Origin: a candidate division WOR-3 bacterium
Lineage (GTDB): Bacteria; Hydrothermota; Hydrothermia; Hydrothermales; JAJRUZ01
Assembly (NCBI GenBank): GCA_039804025.1
Contig: JBDRZP010000008.1
Coordinates: forward strand, 1-64,000
Direction of reading: 5' to 3'
Length of the DNA: 64,000 nt
How positions within the stretch are numbered: position 1 is the stretch's first letter; every line of letters starts with the position of its first letter. The notes beneath the pieces are model-generated. The model had not been told where the DNA came from and made no database searches. It saw only the letters and a program-made list of their open reading frames with translations. Shown here piece by piece: positions 56,038 through 63,140 of this stretch. A program made the translations under genes and the position numbers.

Positions 56038-56054
56038 TGCCCGTAGAAGCATAT
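56038..56054. promoter_or_regulatory. Island operator motif, site 2
   Basis: TGCCCGTAGAAGCATAT, between the ArsR gene and the ATPase start (19 nt before the ATG). Same orientation as sites 1 and 3. Confidence 0.5.
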
Positions 56055-56072
56055 ATGTGGCCCAAATAAAAA

Positions 56073-56444
56073 TTATTTCGCAATCTCTCCATATCCTTTG
56101 ATACATTTTCCCTCAACTCTCATCTTAAGCCTTTTTTCAAGACGAGCTTTATCTTCCTCGATAATATTTTCATTTGCCGTGTGTTTTTTAAGGATTTTCA
56201 GGATGTCGTAAATAATTGGCGATACTTTTGGTGAAAGACGGTAATAGACCCACACCCCATCTTTTCTGTCCTCCACAAGTCCTGACTTTCTCAATACACC
56301 AAGATGACGGGAGATATTATATTGAGAGACCTTTAAGGCATCCACAAGCTCGCAGACACAGAATTCACCCTGCATGAGGGCTACTATAAGCCTTAGCCTT
56401 GTCTCATCCGACAGAATTTTAAATAAATCAATAAATTTTCGCAT
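56073..56444 (-). CDS. ArsR/SmtB-family metal-sensing repressor
   Basis: 123 aa from the ATG at 56444 (a GTG is one codon earlier). Winged HTH: LSDETRLRLIVALMQGEFCVCELVDAL, with the ExCVC metal site in the alpha-3 region, then VSQYNISRHLGVLRKSGLVEDRKDGVWVYYRL. Metal binding would release DNA. First gene of the island; site 3 sits in its leader, so autoregulation is likely. Confidence 0.93.
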   Translation of the reverse strand: MRKFIDLFKILSDETRLRLIVALMQGEFCVCELVDALKVSQYNISRHLGVLRKSGLVEDRKDGVWVYYRLSPKVSPIIYDILKILKKHTANENIIEEDKARLEKRLKMRVEGKCIKGYGEIAK

Positions 56445-56453
56445 CACATTTTA

Positions 56454-56470
56454 TGCCTATATGCACATAT
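56454..56470. promoter_or_regulatory. Island operator motif, site 3
   Basis: TGCCTATATGCACATAT, 10 nt before the ArsR start and just downstream of its -10 box (about +7 to +23). Contains the imperfect palindrome ATATGCACATAT. Confidence 0.55.
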
Positions 56471-56483
56471 AATAATATATCTT

Positions 56484-56513
56484 ATTATACCTTATTGTTC
56501 TTTATCTTGTCAA
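56484..56513 (-). promoter_or_regulatory. Promoter of ArsR-ATPase island
   Basis: TTGACA, 18 nt, TATAAT on the minus strand, the best -35 box in the window. TTGACA is 5 nt from the TTCTACA end of repeat copy C. Confidence 0.75.
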
Positions 56514-56654
56514 GTACCTGTAGAATACCATAACAATATTGAATTTTTTTGGCTCAATTTCCTGTATAATCATCTTTAAATCTTTTGAAATAGTCCTTTT
56601 TATAAATTTAACTAATTTTTCCTCCCTCTCATTATTTTTTACACTTTTTTTCAT
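56502..56654 (-). CDS. Small 50-aa frame inside repeat copy C
   Basis: ATG 56654 to TAA 56502, reading MKKSVKNNEREEKLVKFIK, then RTISKDLKMIIQEIEPKKFN and IVMVFYRYLTR. Copies A and B carry the same sense but with frameshifts and stops. Conserved between copies at protein level (REEKL, KR(T)I, I.PEKFNI, VFY). May be a remnant of a once larger mobile gene; I recognise no family. Its end overlaps the ArsR -35 box. Confidence 0.35.
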   Translation of the reverse strand: MKKSVKNNEREEKLVKFIKRTISKDLKMIIQEIEPKKFNIVMVFYRYLTR

Positions 56655-56720
56655 ATTTTAATCTTAAAGAATTTTTGCGCGCCCTAAAGGGTGCGGCTAC
56701 ATAAAATTATAGAATATGGG
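56519..56720 (-). repeat. Dispersed repeat copy C, with type 1 hairpin at 56678-56695
   Basis: Minus-strand order: TTCTATAATTTTATG, hairpin CGCACCCT..AGGGCGCG, TTTAAGATTAAAATATGAAA, the 50-aa frame, AAATTCAATATTGTTATGG, TTCTACA. Bases 56721-56889 carry the TTTTCAAAAAATGG and TCTAATATCTCTTTAAAATT flank also seen in locus A, and otherwise nothing I can support. Confidence 0.75.
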
Positions 56721-56889
56721 AAAATTTTTAAAAATTTTCAAAAAATGGTAATTTTTACATTTTCCCATTATCTAATATCTCTTTAAAATTTTTCAGCCGT
56801 CGCTTTTCCTAAAAAATAATCTCTCCGAATTGTATTATTCCTTCTGGATCTGCTCCATTATACCAAGCTTAAAAATTAAATTTCTTCTT

Positions 56890-57729
56890 TCAAGTTCTTC
56901 TATAAAACTTTATTCCCAAAACTTCACATCTCTCCTTCGCTTCATCTTTTATATAAGGAGAAACTATAACAAGCTCCGGCTTTACCCCTGTCCTTTTTTC
57001 ATAAAACTCACCTAACCTCTTTAACTTCAAAACATCACCCTCCGATACACTACTTTTTATCTCTATTAAATAATGCTTATCATCCCTTATAACTAAATCA
57101 ACCTCAACTCTTGAAGGATAACCAAAAACAAAACCCTCTTTATCATAATCCTCCCACTTCTTAACATCATAAAAACCTAGCTCCTTCAAAATACCCTCCA
57201 TACTCTCCCTGAAAGCCTCCTCAGCAAATATACCCCACCTTGCCCCCACCGCCGTTATCGCATCCCTTAATACCTTAAAACCATCCCTCATCTCCTTTGT
57301 AAGAAGCTCAAATCTTCTATTTGTATCCTCCATTAACTCCTCAAATCTTTTATTTGTATCCTCTCTTAACTCCTCAAACCTCCTATTTATCTCTTCAAAT
57401 CTTTTATTTGTATCCTCTCTTAACTCTTCAAATCTTTTATTTGTATCCTCTCTTAACTCCTCAAACCTCCTATTTATCTCTTCAAATCTTTTATTTGTAT
57501 CCTCTCTTAACTCCTCAAATCTTCTATTTATTTCTTCAAACCTTCTATTTGTATCCTCTCTCTGAGCTCTTAATTCCATAAGTATTTCTTTTATTTCCTC
57601 CCTTGTCACAGCTTTTCTTTCCATTATCTCCTCAATTTTTAATCTGACAAAAGGGGATCTCTCAATAATTTCCGGGAGTTTCTCTTCCAGTATCTTCACA
57701 ATATCTTCCTTTGTCAAAGTTCTTTTCAT
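56890..57729 (-). CDS. Coiled-coil protein with C-terminal PD-(D/E)XK nuclease-like domain (DUF3782-type)
   Basis: 279 aa. N-terminal helical part (LTKEDIVKILEEKLPEII, KAVTREEIKEILMEL), a coiled coil of near-identical units (RFEELREDTNKRFEEIN, about residues 50-140), then an alpha/beta domain with SRVEVDLVIRDDKHYLIEIKSSV: D, then ExK spacing as in restriction-like nucleases. This is the make-up of DUF3782 proteins in thermophiles; activity and targets are unknown. TATAAT 7 nt before the ATG; repeat copy D ends next to its -35 box. Confidence 0.85.
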   Translation of the reverse strand: MKRTLTKEDIVKILEEKLPEIIERSPFVRLKIEEIMERKAVTREEIKEILMELRAQREDTNRRFEEINRRFEELREDTNKRFEEINRRFEELREDTNKRFEELREDTNKRFEEINRRFEELREDTNKRFEELMEDTNRRFELLTKEMRDGFKVLRDAITAVGARWGIFAEEAFRESMEGILKELGFYDVKKWEDYDKEGFVFGYPSRVEVDLVIRDDKHYLIEIKSSVSEGDVLKLKRLGEFYEKRTGVKPELVIVSPYIKDEAKERCEVLGIKFYRRT

Positions 57730-57736
57730 AGTTTAA

Positions 57737-57765
57737 ATTATAATTCAGAAACTAAAAATTTTCAA
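57737..57765 (-). promoter_or_regulatory. Leaderless promoter of DUF3782-type gene
   Basis: TTGAAA, 17 nt, TATAAT, 7 nt, ATG (57729) on the minus strand: the ideal form of the window's leaderless pattern. Confidence 0.75.
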
Positions 57766-57770
57766 GTTTG

Positions 57771-57815
57771 TGTAGAATACAATAAAAATATTGAATTTCT
57801 CTGGTTCAATTTTCT
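57771..57815 (-). repeat. Dispersed repeat copy D, end fragment
   Basis: Minus strand: ATTGAACCAGAGAAATTCAA, TATTTTTATTGTATTCTACA. Only the last part of the repeat, reading IEPEKFNIFIVFYT in the conserved frame. No hairpin. Confidence 0.65.
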
Positions 57816-57833
57816 GTAATTATTTTTCAATTT

Positions 57834-58106
57834 TTAATGGCATTTGTTACAGCTTTTATCCCACGGATGTCTAAATTCAGTCCTTTCTTTGTTTGAATTT
57901 TTTTCTAAAATTAAAATTCTTGATTCAATACTTTTCTTATATTCATCAAAGTTTTTCTTGATAGAATCTATTTTACTTTCTATTTTGCTTACTTTATTTT
58001 TTAAAAAATCTATTTCCTCTTTAACTTTTCTTAATTCCTTTTCATTTACCTTACAGGCTGAAAAAATAATTAGAGTTAAAATAATTTTTTTAAAAATTTT
58101 ATTCAA
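57834..58106 (-). CDS. Small coiled-coil lipoprotein ending in CxxCH
   Basis: 90 aa from a TTG at 58106, chosen because it puts a signal peptide directly before the lipobox (LIIFSAC). The frame is open 12 codons further to another TTG at 58142. After the Cys comes a coiled coil (ELRKVKEEIDFLKNKVSKIE) and the last 11 residues are HPWDKSCNKCH: a CxxCH haem-c motif as the final five residues. Overlaps the GH57 gene stop by 8 nt. If genuine, a lipid-anchored monohaem protein; otherwise the motif could bind another metal. Confidence 0.65.
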   Translation of the reverse strand: MNKIFKKIILTLIIFSACKVNEKELRKVKEEIDFLKNKVSKIESKIDSIKKNFDEYKKSIESRILILEKNSNKERTEFRHPWDKSCNKCH

Positions 58107-60393
58107 TTGGTTTATTAAGAAAATCTGGATATTTCTTTCCAAGAATCCTGTAAATTTCTTTTAAAGTTTCCCTGAAAGAAACATCAAAGAAATTTCCAGG
58201 AACCTCCTGATCCTTTCCATACCACCAGAACCAGTCCGAACCCTCTGCTATATATATCATTCTCATAACCTTTTCTTTTTTTTCAGGTTCAAGTTCCTTC
58301 AAATATTTTTCAATATCTTTTCTAACATAAGAAAGGTATTCCCATGCCTTATTTTCTTCAGGCTCCCCTATCCATGTAGAAAAATTGGCTCCTATCCAGG
58401 AACCAGGGAAAAGGTAATTGAGATTATTTTTGGGCTTATATTTTTCAATATATTCACCTATTGTCATTGTTTTTATAAATTTTGCCTCTGATAAAGATTT
58501 ATAAAGATTATGCAAAAACTCTTTACCATCATGAGGGTAATGCTCCCATGCATTTTCTCCATCAAGAATAACTGCAACAACAGGAGGATTTTCCTTATCC
58601 TTCCAGTACTTGTAAATATTTGCAAGTTCTAAAATAAACTTATTTGCTGCCTCCACAGGATTCATATTCTGATATACAAAACCTATTGCATCAGATAAAT
58701 GCGTATCTCTAAAAACTACATAAATACTGTCCTTAACATTTTTAACCTTGTAAACTCTATATTTTTCTTCGAGACTCAGAAAGTTTTTATTTAAAGATTT
58801 CATTAAAACTTTCTCATCAGTTGCAACCCATTTTATTCCATTTGAAGAAAAAAGGGGAATAAGTTCATAGGCAACAGAACCTTCACCAGGCCACATACCA
58901 GAAGGTTTTTCCCCAAAAATATTTTCATAAAATTTAACTGCTTCTTTTATATGCCATTCTGCATCTTCTGGATAGGAGAAATCTGTTTCTGGCATAGGAG
59001 TTCCTGGTAATCCAGGTATTGCAAGTTTTATATCGTAAATTAAGGGTAATATTGGGTGATAGAAGGGAGTTGTTGAAACTTCTATTTGTCCCTTTTTCAT
59101 TAATTTTTTATGAAGGGGAATTATAGAATTAACAATTTTTTTATGAATTTCTATTATTTTCTTTACATCTTCTTCAGAAAAATTTTTTCCTTTTTCTATT
59201 AAATCCTTAACACTTATTCTCTCTCCATTTTCAAGTGTAACTTCCTTTTCTCTAAAATCAGGGTCAAGCCATGCTAAATTAAAATAAGCCTTTAAATCTA
59301 TTAAATCCTTCTCAGAAAATTTTTCACCCCTTAATTTTTTATCAAGTAATTCAGAATACCTTGGAAAAGTTCTTATAACTTTTTCCCAGTTTGCATCAAA
59401 AAATCTTTCAATAAGATAATTTTTCTCCTCTTCACTCATTTCCTTGACGGGTTTTAAAGATAGTCTCATTGCTTTATCCATTGTTCCCTGTGTTAAATCT
59501 AAAATCATTTCAAGTAGTGATGGAGTTAAATTTATCGTCAGGTGAATGTCTGGATAATTTTCAAGGATTTTAGCCATATCATAATAATCCTTTGTTCCAT
59601 GTAATCTTGCCCAAGGGGAAAGATAATCACCCTTTTCATCTTTTGGATATCTTGGCTGATGTTGATGCCACAAAATTAAAAGAATTAATGGAAAACCTCT
59701 ATACTCAATTTCTCTTGCAATTAGTCTATCTTTTGGAACAATCTCCATTTCTTCAGATTTCATTATTATTTTTCTATCAGGAGTCAAAATAAAAACAGAG
59801 TTAAATCCACCGAAACCATCATCAACTTTTGCAGGATTATTCGGATCTTCTTTCCATTTTGTATCATCTATAACAAATTTATACTGGTATTTACCAGGTG
59901 GTAGGGGAATTACTATTTCAAAAAACCCTTCCTCAGTTTTTCTCATAATACTCGAATTTTTATCCCAGTTATTAAATGTTCCAGCAAGTGAAACTTTTTT
60001 AGCTGAGGGATCAAAAAATTTGAATTTAACACCTTCTTCAATTACCTCAAGAGATGATAGAGATTGTGTTTCTGTTATAATTTTCCCATCAGGAGTTAAA
60101 ATAAAAGCAGAATTAAAACCTCCAAAACCATCATCAATTTTCCATTTATTGTCAGGGTCTTCTTTCCATATATTCCCATTTATTACAAATTTATATGAGT
60201 AAAAACCTGGTTTTAAAATTAGTTCTGTTTTAAAATTACCTTCAGATGTTCTTTCCATTGGATGGGAGTAAGGGTTCCAGTTATTGAAAGTTCCAGCAAG
60301 GTTTATTCTTTCTGCTTCAGGAAAATAAACTTCAAAAATTACCTTATTATTTTGATAAAATACTATTGAAAATATAAATAGAATAATTTTCAT
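58099..60393 (-). CDS. GH57 glycoside hydrolase with two CBM48/AMPK-type domains
   Basis: 764 aa. Signal-like N-terminus, then two early-set carbohydrate-binding modules (about 18-100 and 118-200; both contain INLAGTFNNWNP/VSLAGTFNNWDK and YKFV). The GH57 barrel starts near 240 (LILLWHQHQPRYP) with the nucleophile region MWPGEGSVAYE (about 500), acid/base region VILDGENAWEHYP (about 610) and SDWFWWYG. Probably hydrolyses alpha-glucan (amylase/amylopullulanase group) outside the cytoplasm. Confidence 0.93.
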   Translation of the reverse strand: MKIILFIFSIVFYQNNKVIFEVYFPEAERINLAGTFNNWNPYSHPMERTSEGNFKTELILKPGFYSYKFVINGNIWKEDPDNKWKIDDGFGGFNSAFILTPDGKIITETQSLSSLEVIEEGVKFKFFDPSAKKVSLAGTFNNWDKNSSIMRKTEEGFFEIVIPLPPGKYQYKFVIDDTKWKEDPNNPAKVDDGFGGFNSVFILTPDRKIIMKSEEMEIVPKDRLIAREIEYRGFPLILLILWHQHQPRYPKDEKGDYLSPWARLHGTKDYYDMAKILENYPDIHLTINLTPSLLEMILDLTQGTMDKAMRLSLKPVKEMSEEEKNYLIERFFDANWEKVIRTFPRYSELLDKKLRGEKFSEKDLIDLKAYFNLAWLDPDFREKEVTLENGERISVKDLIEKGKNFSEEDVKKIIEIHKKIVNSIIPLHKKLMKKGQIEVSTTPFYHPILPLIYDIKLAIPGLPGTPMPETDFSYPEDAEWHIKEAVKFYENIFGEKPSGMWPGEGSVAYELIPLFSSNGIKWVATDEKVLMKSLNKNFLSLEEKYRVYKVKNVKDSIYVVFRDTHLSDAIGFVYQNMNPVEAANKFILELANIYKYWKDKENPPVVAVILDGENAWEHYPHDGKEFLHNLYKSLSEAKFIKTMTIGEYIEKYKPKNNLNYLFPGSWIGANFSTWIGEPEENKAWEYLSYVRKDIEKYLKELEPEKKEKVMRMIYIAEGSDWFWWYGKDQEVPGNFFDVSFRETLKEIYRILGKKYPDFLNKPIE

Positions 60394-60399
60394 AAAAAA

Positions 60400-60429
60400 A
60401 TTTTAAAAAATTTTCATTTATTTACTCAA
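60400..60429 (-). promoter_or_regulatory. Leaderless promoter of GH57 gene
   Basis: TTGAGT, 18 nt, TAAAAT, 6 nt, ATG (60393) on the minus strand. The -35 box lies at the stop of the rluD-like gene. Confidence 0.5.
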
Positions 60430-61417
60430 ATTTTGATAGAAATTCAAAAGCTCTTTTAAAATCCTCTGGAAATTCTGCTATAACCTCAATCTTTTTATCA
60501 TATATGGGATGAACAAAAGAAATTTTGTAAGCATGCAAAGCCTGCCTATCAAAAATTTTAATCAGTTCCTTAACAACTCCCTTTTTATCAGGACCTGTAA
60601 GGCTTAATATCTTTTTTCCTTCTGTTCCTCCATAAAGGGGGTCTCCTACAACAGGATGGCCTATATATTCCATATGGACTCTTATTTGATGAGTTCTTCC
60701 TGTTAAAAGGTTTACTTTTAAAAGAGAACAAATTTTATCATATTCTTTTAAAACTTCATAAATTGTAATTGCTGGTTTTGCATTTTCAAAAGTTACTTTT
60801 CTTTTCAATCTATTAACAGGATCCCTTCCTATGGGTGCATCTATTTCCATAGTCTTTTGAGGCATTATTCCCCATACAAGTGTTCTGTATTCTCTTTTTA
60901 TTTCCCTTCTTTCCATCATTGTTCCTAATTTTGAAAGAGCTTCCTTTGTTTTTGCTACTATCATACATCCTGTTGTATCTTTATCAAGACGGTGGATTAT
61001 TCCTGCCCTTATATTCTCCTCCTCATCTTCTTCAGAGGAAGGGAGTTCCCCATATTTGAAAATTAATCCATGAACTAAGGTTCCTGAATGATGTCCCTTT
61101 GCAGGATGAACAACAACCCCCTTTGGCTTATTTATAACAGCAAGATGCTCATCCTCATATAAAATTTCAAAGGGAACTTCTTCAGGGATTATTTCTTTTC
61201 TTGGTTCTTCCTTTATTTTTATAACAATATGTTCTCCCTCTTTTACTCTGTAACTCGGTTTTTTTACTATCTTACCATTTACCTCAACAAGACCTTCCTC
61301 AATTGCTTCTTTTATTTTTTCTCTTGATATTCCACATCCACTCTGATAAAGATAAACATCAAGTCTTTTACCCTTTGATTTTATATTTACCCATCTTTCA
61401 AAAATCCTCTCTGGCAT
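60422..61417 (-). CDS. rluD: RluA/RluD-family rRNA pseudouridine synthase
   Basis: 331 aa. S4 RNA-binding domain at residues 15-75 (YLYQSGCGISREKIKEAI), catalytic HRLDKDTTGCMIVAK with the nucleophilic Asp near 142, and LLTGRTHQIRVHMEYIGHPVVGDPLYGG. Length and order fit RluD (23S rRNA helix 69). Overlaps rph by 20 nt. Confidence 0.9.
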   Translation of the reverse strand: MPERIFERWVNIKSKGKRLDVYLYQSGCGISREKIKEAIEEGLVEVNGKIVKKPSYRVKEGEHIVIKIKEEPRKEIIPEEVPFEILYEDEHLAVINKPKGVVVHPAKGHHSGTLVHGLIFKYGELPSSEEDEEENIRAGIIHRLDKDTTGCMIVAKTKEALSKLGTMMERREIKREYRTLVWGIMPQKTMEIDAPIGRDPVNRLKRKVTFENAKPAITIYEVLKEYDKICSLLKVNLLTGRTHQIRVHMEYIGHPVVGDPLYGGTEGKKILSLTGPDKKGVVKELIKIFDRQALHAYKISFVHPIYDKKIEVIAEFPEDFKRAFEFLSKFE

Positions 61418-62126
61418 AAGGATATTTTTTTATGAAATCCTTCTGGATTTTAAAAATTTCCTTTGATTTTTCCCTTGCTTTTTCAATCATTAAATTCAAA
61501 AAATCTGGTTCAATTCCTCTTTCTTCACTTGTCCCCTGAATTTCAACTATCTTTCCTGACTCTGTTAAAAATAAATTTAAATCAAATTGAGCATTATAGT
61601 CTTCTTCATAAGTAAGATCAAGGTATATATCCTCTCCTATTTTTCCAGCGGTTATACCACATACAAGTTCAAAATCGGGAAAAACTTCTATAAGTTTATT
61701 TTTTTTCATAAAGTTTAAAGCCTGGTATATAGCACAGGATGCACCTGTTACAGCAAGAGCTCTTGTGCTTCCATCCGCCTGAAGAACTTCAATATCACAT
61801 AAAAGGGTATATTCTCCCATTTTCTTTCTTTCCACTCCTGCTCTCAAAACTCTTGATATTATCCTTGATAATTCAATGGCCCTTTTATCTTTTATTCTCA
61901 TTTCAATAGATTTTCTCTCTTCAACTGCTCTTGGATGCATAAAGTAGTAAGCTTTTATCCATCCTTCCCCTGTTCCTTTTAAAAAGGGAGGGACTTTATT
62001 TTCTATACTCACTGTTATAAGAATTTTAGTGTTCCCTGCTTCAATATAAACACTTCCCTCTGCTTTTACCTCTCCCTTTCTCAGAATGATGTTACGAATT
62101 TCTTCTCTTTTATTTTTATCCCTCAA
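61398..62126 (-). CDS. rph: Ribonuclease PH
   Basis: 242 aa. Phosphate-dependent 3'-5' exoribonuclease trimming tRNA ends: GSVYIEAGNTKILITVSIE, IISRVLRAGVERKKMGEYTLLCDIEVLQADGSTRALAVTGA, and TYEEDYNAQFDLNLFLTESG. The usual MLPRAT reads MHPRAV here. Start is a TTG just after the small membrane gene. Confidence 0.93.
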   Translation of the reverse strand: MRDKNKREEIRNIILRKGEVKAEGSVYIEAGNTKILITVSIENKVPPFLKGTGEGWIKAYYFMHPRAVEERKSIEMRIKDKRAIELSRIISRVLRAGVERKKMGEYTLLCDIEVLQADGSTRALAVTGASCAIYQALNFMKKNKLIEVFPDFELVCGITAGKIGEDIYLDLTYEEDYNAQFDLNLFLTESGKIVEIQGTSEERGIEPDFLNLMIEKAREKSKEIFKIQKDFIKKYPYAREDF

Positions 62127-62131
62127 TTTTT

Positions 62132-62380
62132 TTATTCACCTTTGAGTTTTTTAATTTCTTCTTCAAGTTCTTTAATTTTCTGTTTTAGTTTTTCCTTCTC
62201 TCCCTTTCTTTGAAGGTAATACATTCTATAAAGAATTCCAAGGGTAATTAATAAAAAGAGAATGTTAAAAAAGGAAATATACAGCGGGTCTATTGGTTTT
62301 ATTGCCCCAAGCCATAAAAAAGCATCATAAAAAAAATTTAAAAGTGAAAGTATAAATAAAATAAAAACCCATAAAAGCAT
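62132..62380 (-). CDS. Small membrane protein with coiled-coil tail
   Basis: 82 aa. Two hydrophobic segments (residues 2-20 and 30-50), then a charged coiled coil (KEKLKQKIKELEEEIKKLKGE). Strong SD AAAGGAGG, so it is a real gene. Family not recognised. Between dapB and rph. Confidence 0.7.
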   Translation of the reverse strand: MLLWVFILFILSLLNFFYDAFLWLGAIKPIDPLYISFFNILFLLITLGILYRMYYLQRKGEKEKLKQKIKELEEEIKKLKGE

Positions 62381-62396
62381 AAAAAACCTCCTTTTA

Positions 62397-63140
62397 TTAC
62401 TTAAAAAGTAGCTCTTTAAAAGTATAAAATCCTTTTTTAAAACTTAAAATCTTTTTTGCTACAAAAAGAGCCCCCCTTGCAAAAACTTTTCTTGAATATA
62501 CTTTATGGGTTAATTCAATTACCTCATCACCCTTTGAAATAAAAAGGGTATGCTCACCCGGTATATTTCCCACTCTTAAACCTGCTAATAGAACTTCATT
62601 TTTCTTTTTCATTTCCCTTCTTTCAAATACTGGATAAGAATCCTTATTAACATTTTCCTTCCATTCATTAAATAAAAAAAGGGCAGTTCCACTGGGAGCA
62701 TCCTTTTTACCTGTATGATGTAATTCCATAATTTCAAGTTCATAATCCTTTAAAAATTCTGAGAATTTTTTAAAAAAACCTGCTATAAGATGAATTCCTA
62801 AAGACATGTTTGGAGAATAAAAAACAGGAACTTTGTTAGATAATTCTTTAAATTTTTCAAAATGAATTTCCTTTAGAGATGTTGTTCCTATAACATAAGG
62901 TTTAGGTTTTTCTATTAATTTAAGTGTATTCTGCAAAGTTGCCTCTGGATCTGTGAATTCTAAAAATACATCAACTCTATTATAAACTTTTCTTAAATCA
63001 TCCTCATATTTTATACCCTTATACTCACCTTTTACCCCCTCCTTTTCTATAAGTGCTCCTATTTCTATTTTATCCTCTTCTGCAACTTCAATAAGGGCTT
63101 GCCCCATTCTTCCCTTTGCTCCAATAATTCCAATTCTCAT
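62397..63140 (-). CDS. dapB: 4-hydroxy-tetrahydrodipicolinate reductase
   Basis: 247 aa. Lysine/diaminopimelate pathway. NAD(P) site GIIGAKGRMGQALIEV, EFTDPEATLQNTLK, YSPNMSLGIHLIAGF and the catalytic ELHHTGKKDAPSGTAL. Starts 4 nt inside the upstream peptidase gene. Confidence 0.96.
   Translation of the reverse strand: MRIGIIGAKGRMGQALIEVAEEDKIEIGALIEKEGVKGEYKGIKYEDDLRKVYNRVDVFLEFTDPEATLQNTLKLIEKPKPYVIGTTSLKEIHFEKFKELSNKVPVFYSPNMSLGIHLIAGFFKKFSEFLKDYELEIMELHHTGKKDAPSGTALFLFNEWKENVNKDSYPVFERREMKKKNEVLLAGLRVGNIPGEHTLFISKGDEVIELTHKVYSRKVFARGALFVAKKILSFKKGFYTFKELLFK

Noticed and set aside
57321-57581. Plus-strand open frame rich in YLYPLLTPQ units, and CRISPR-like regularity
   Set aside because: It is the antisense shadow of the coiled-coil part of the DUF3782-type gene; no spacers.
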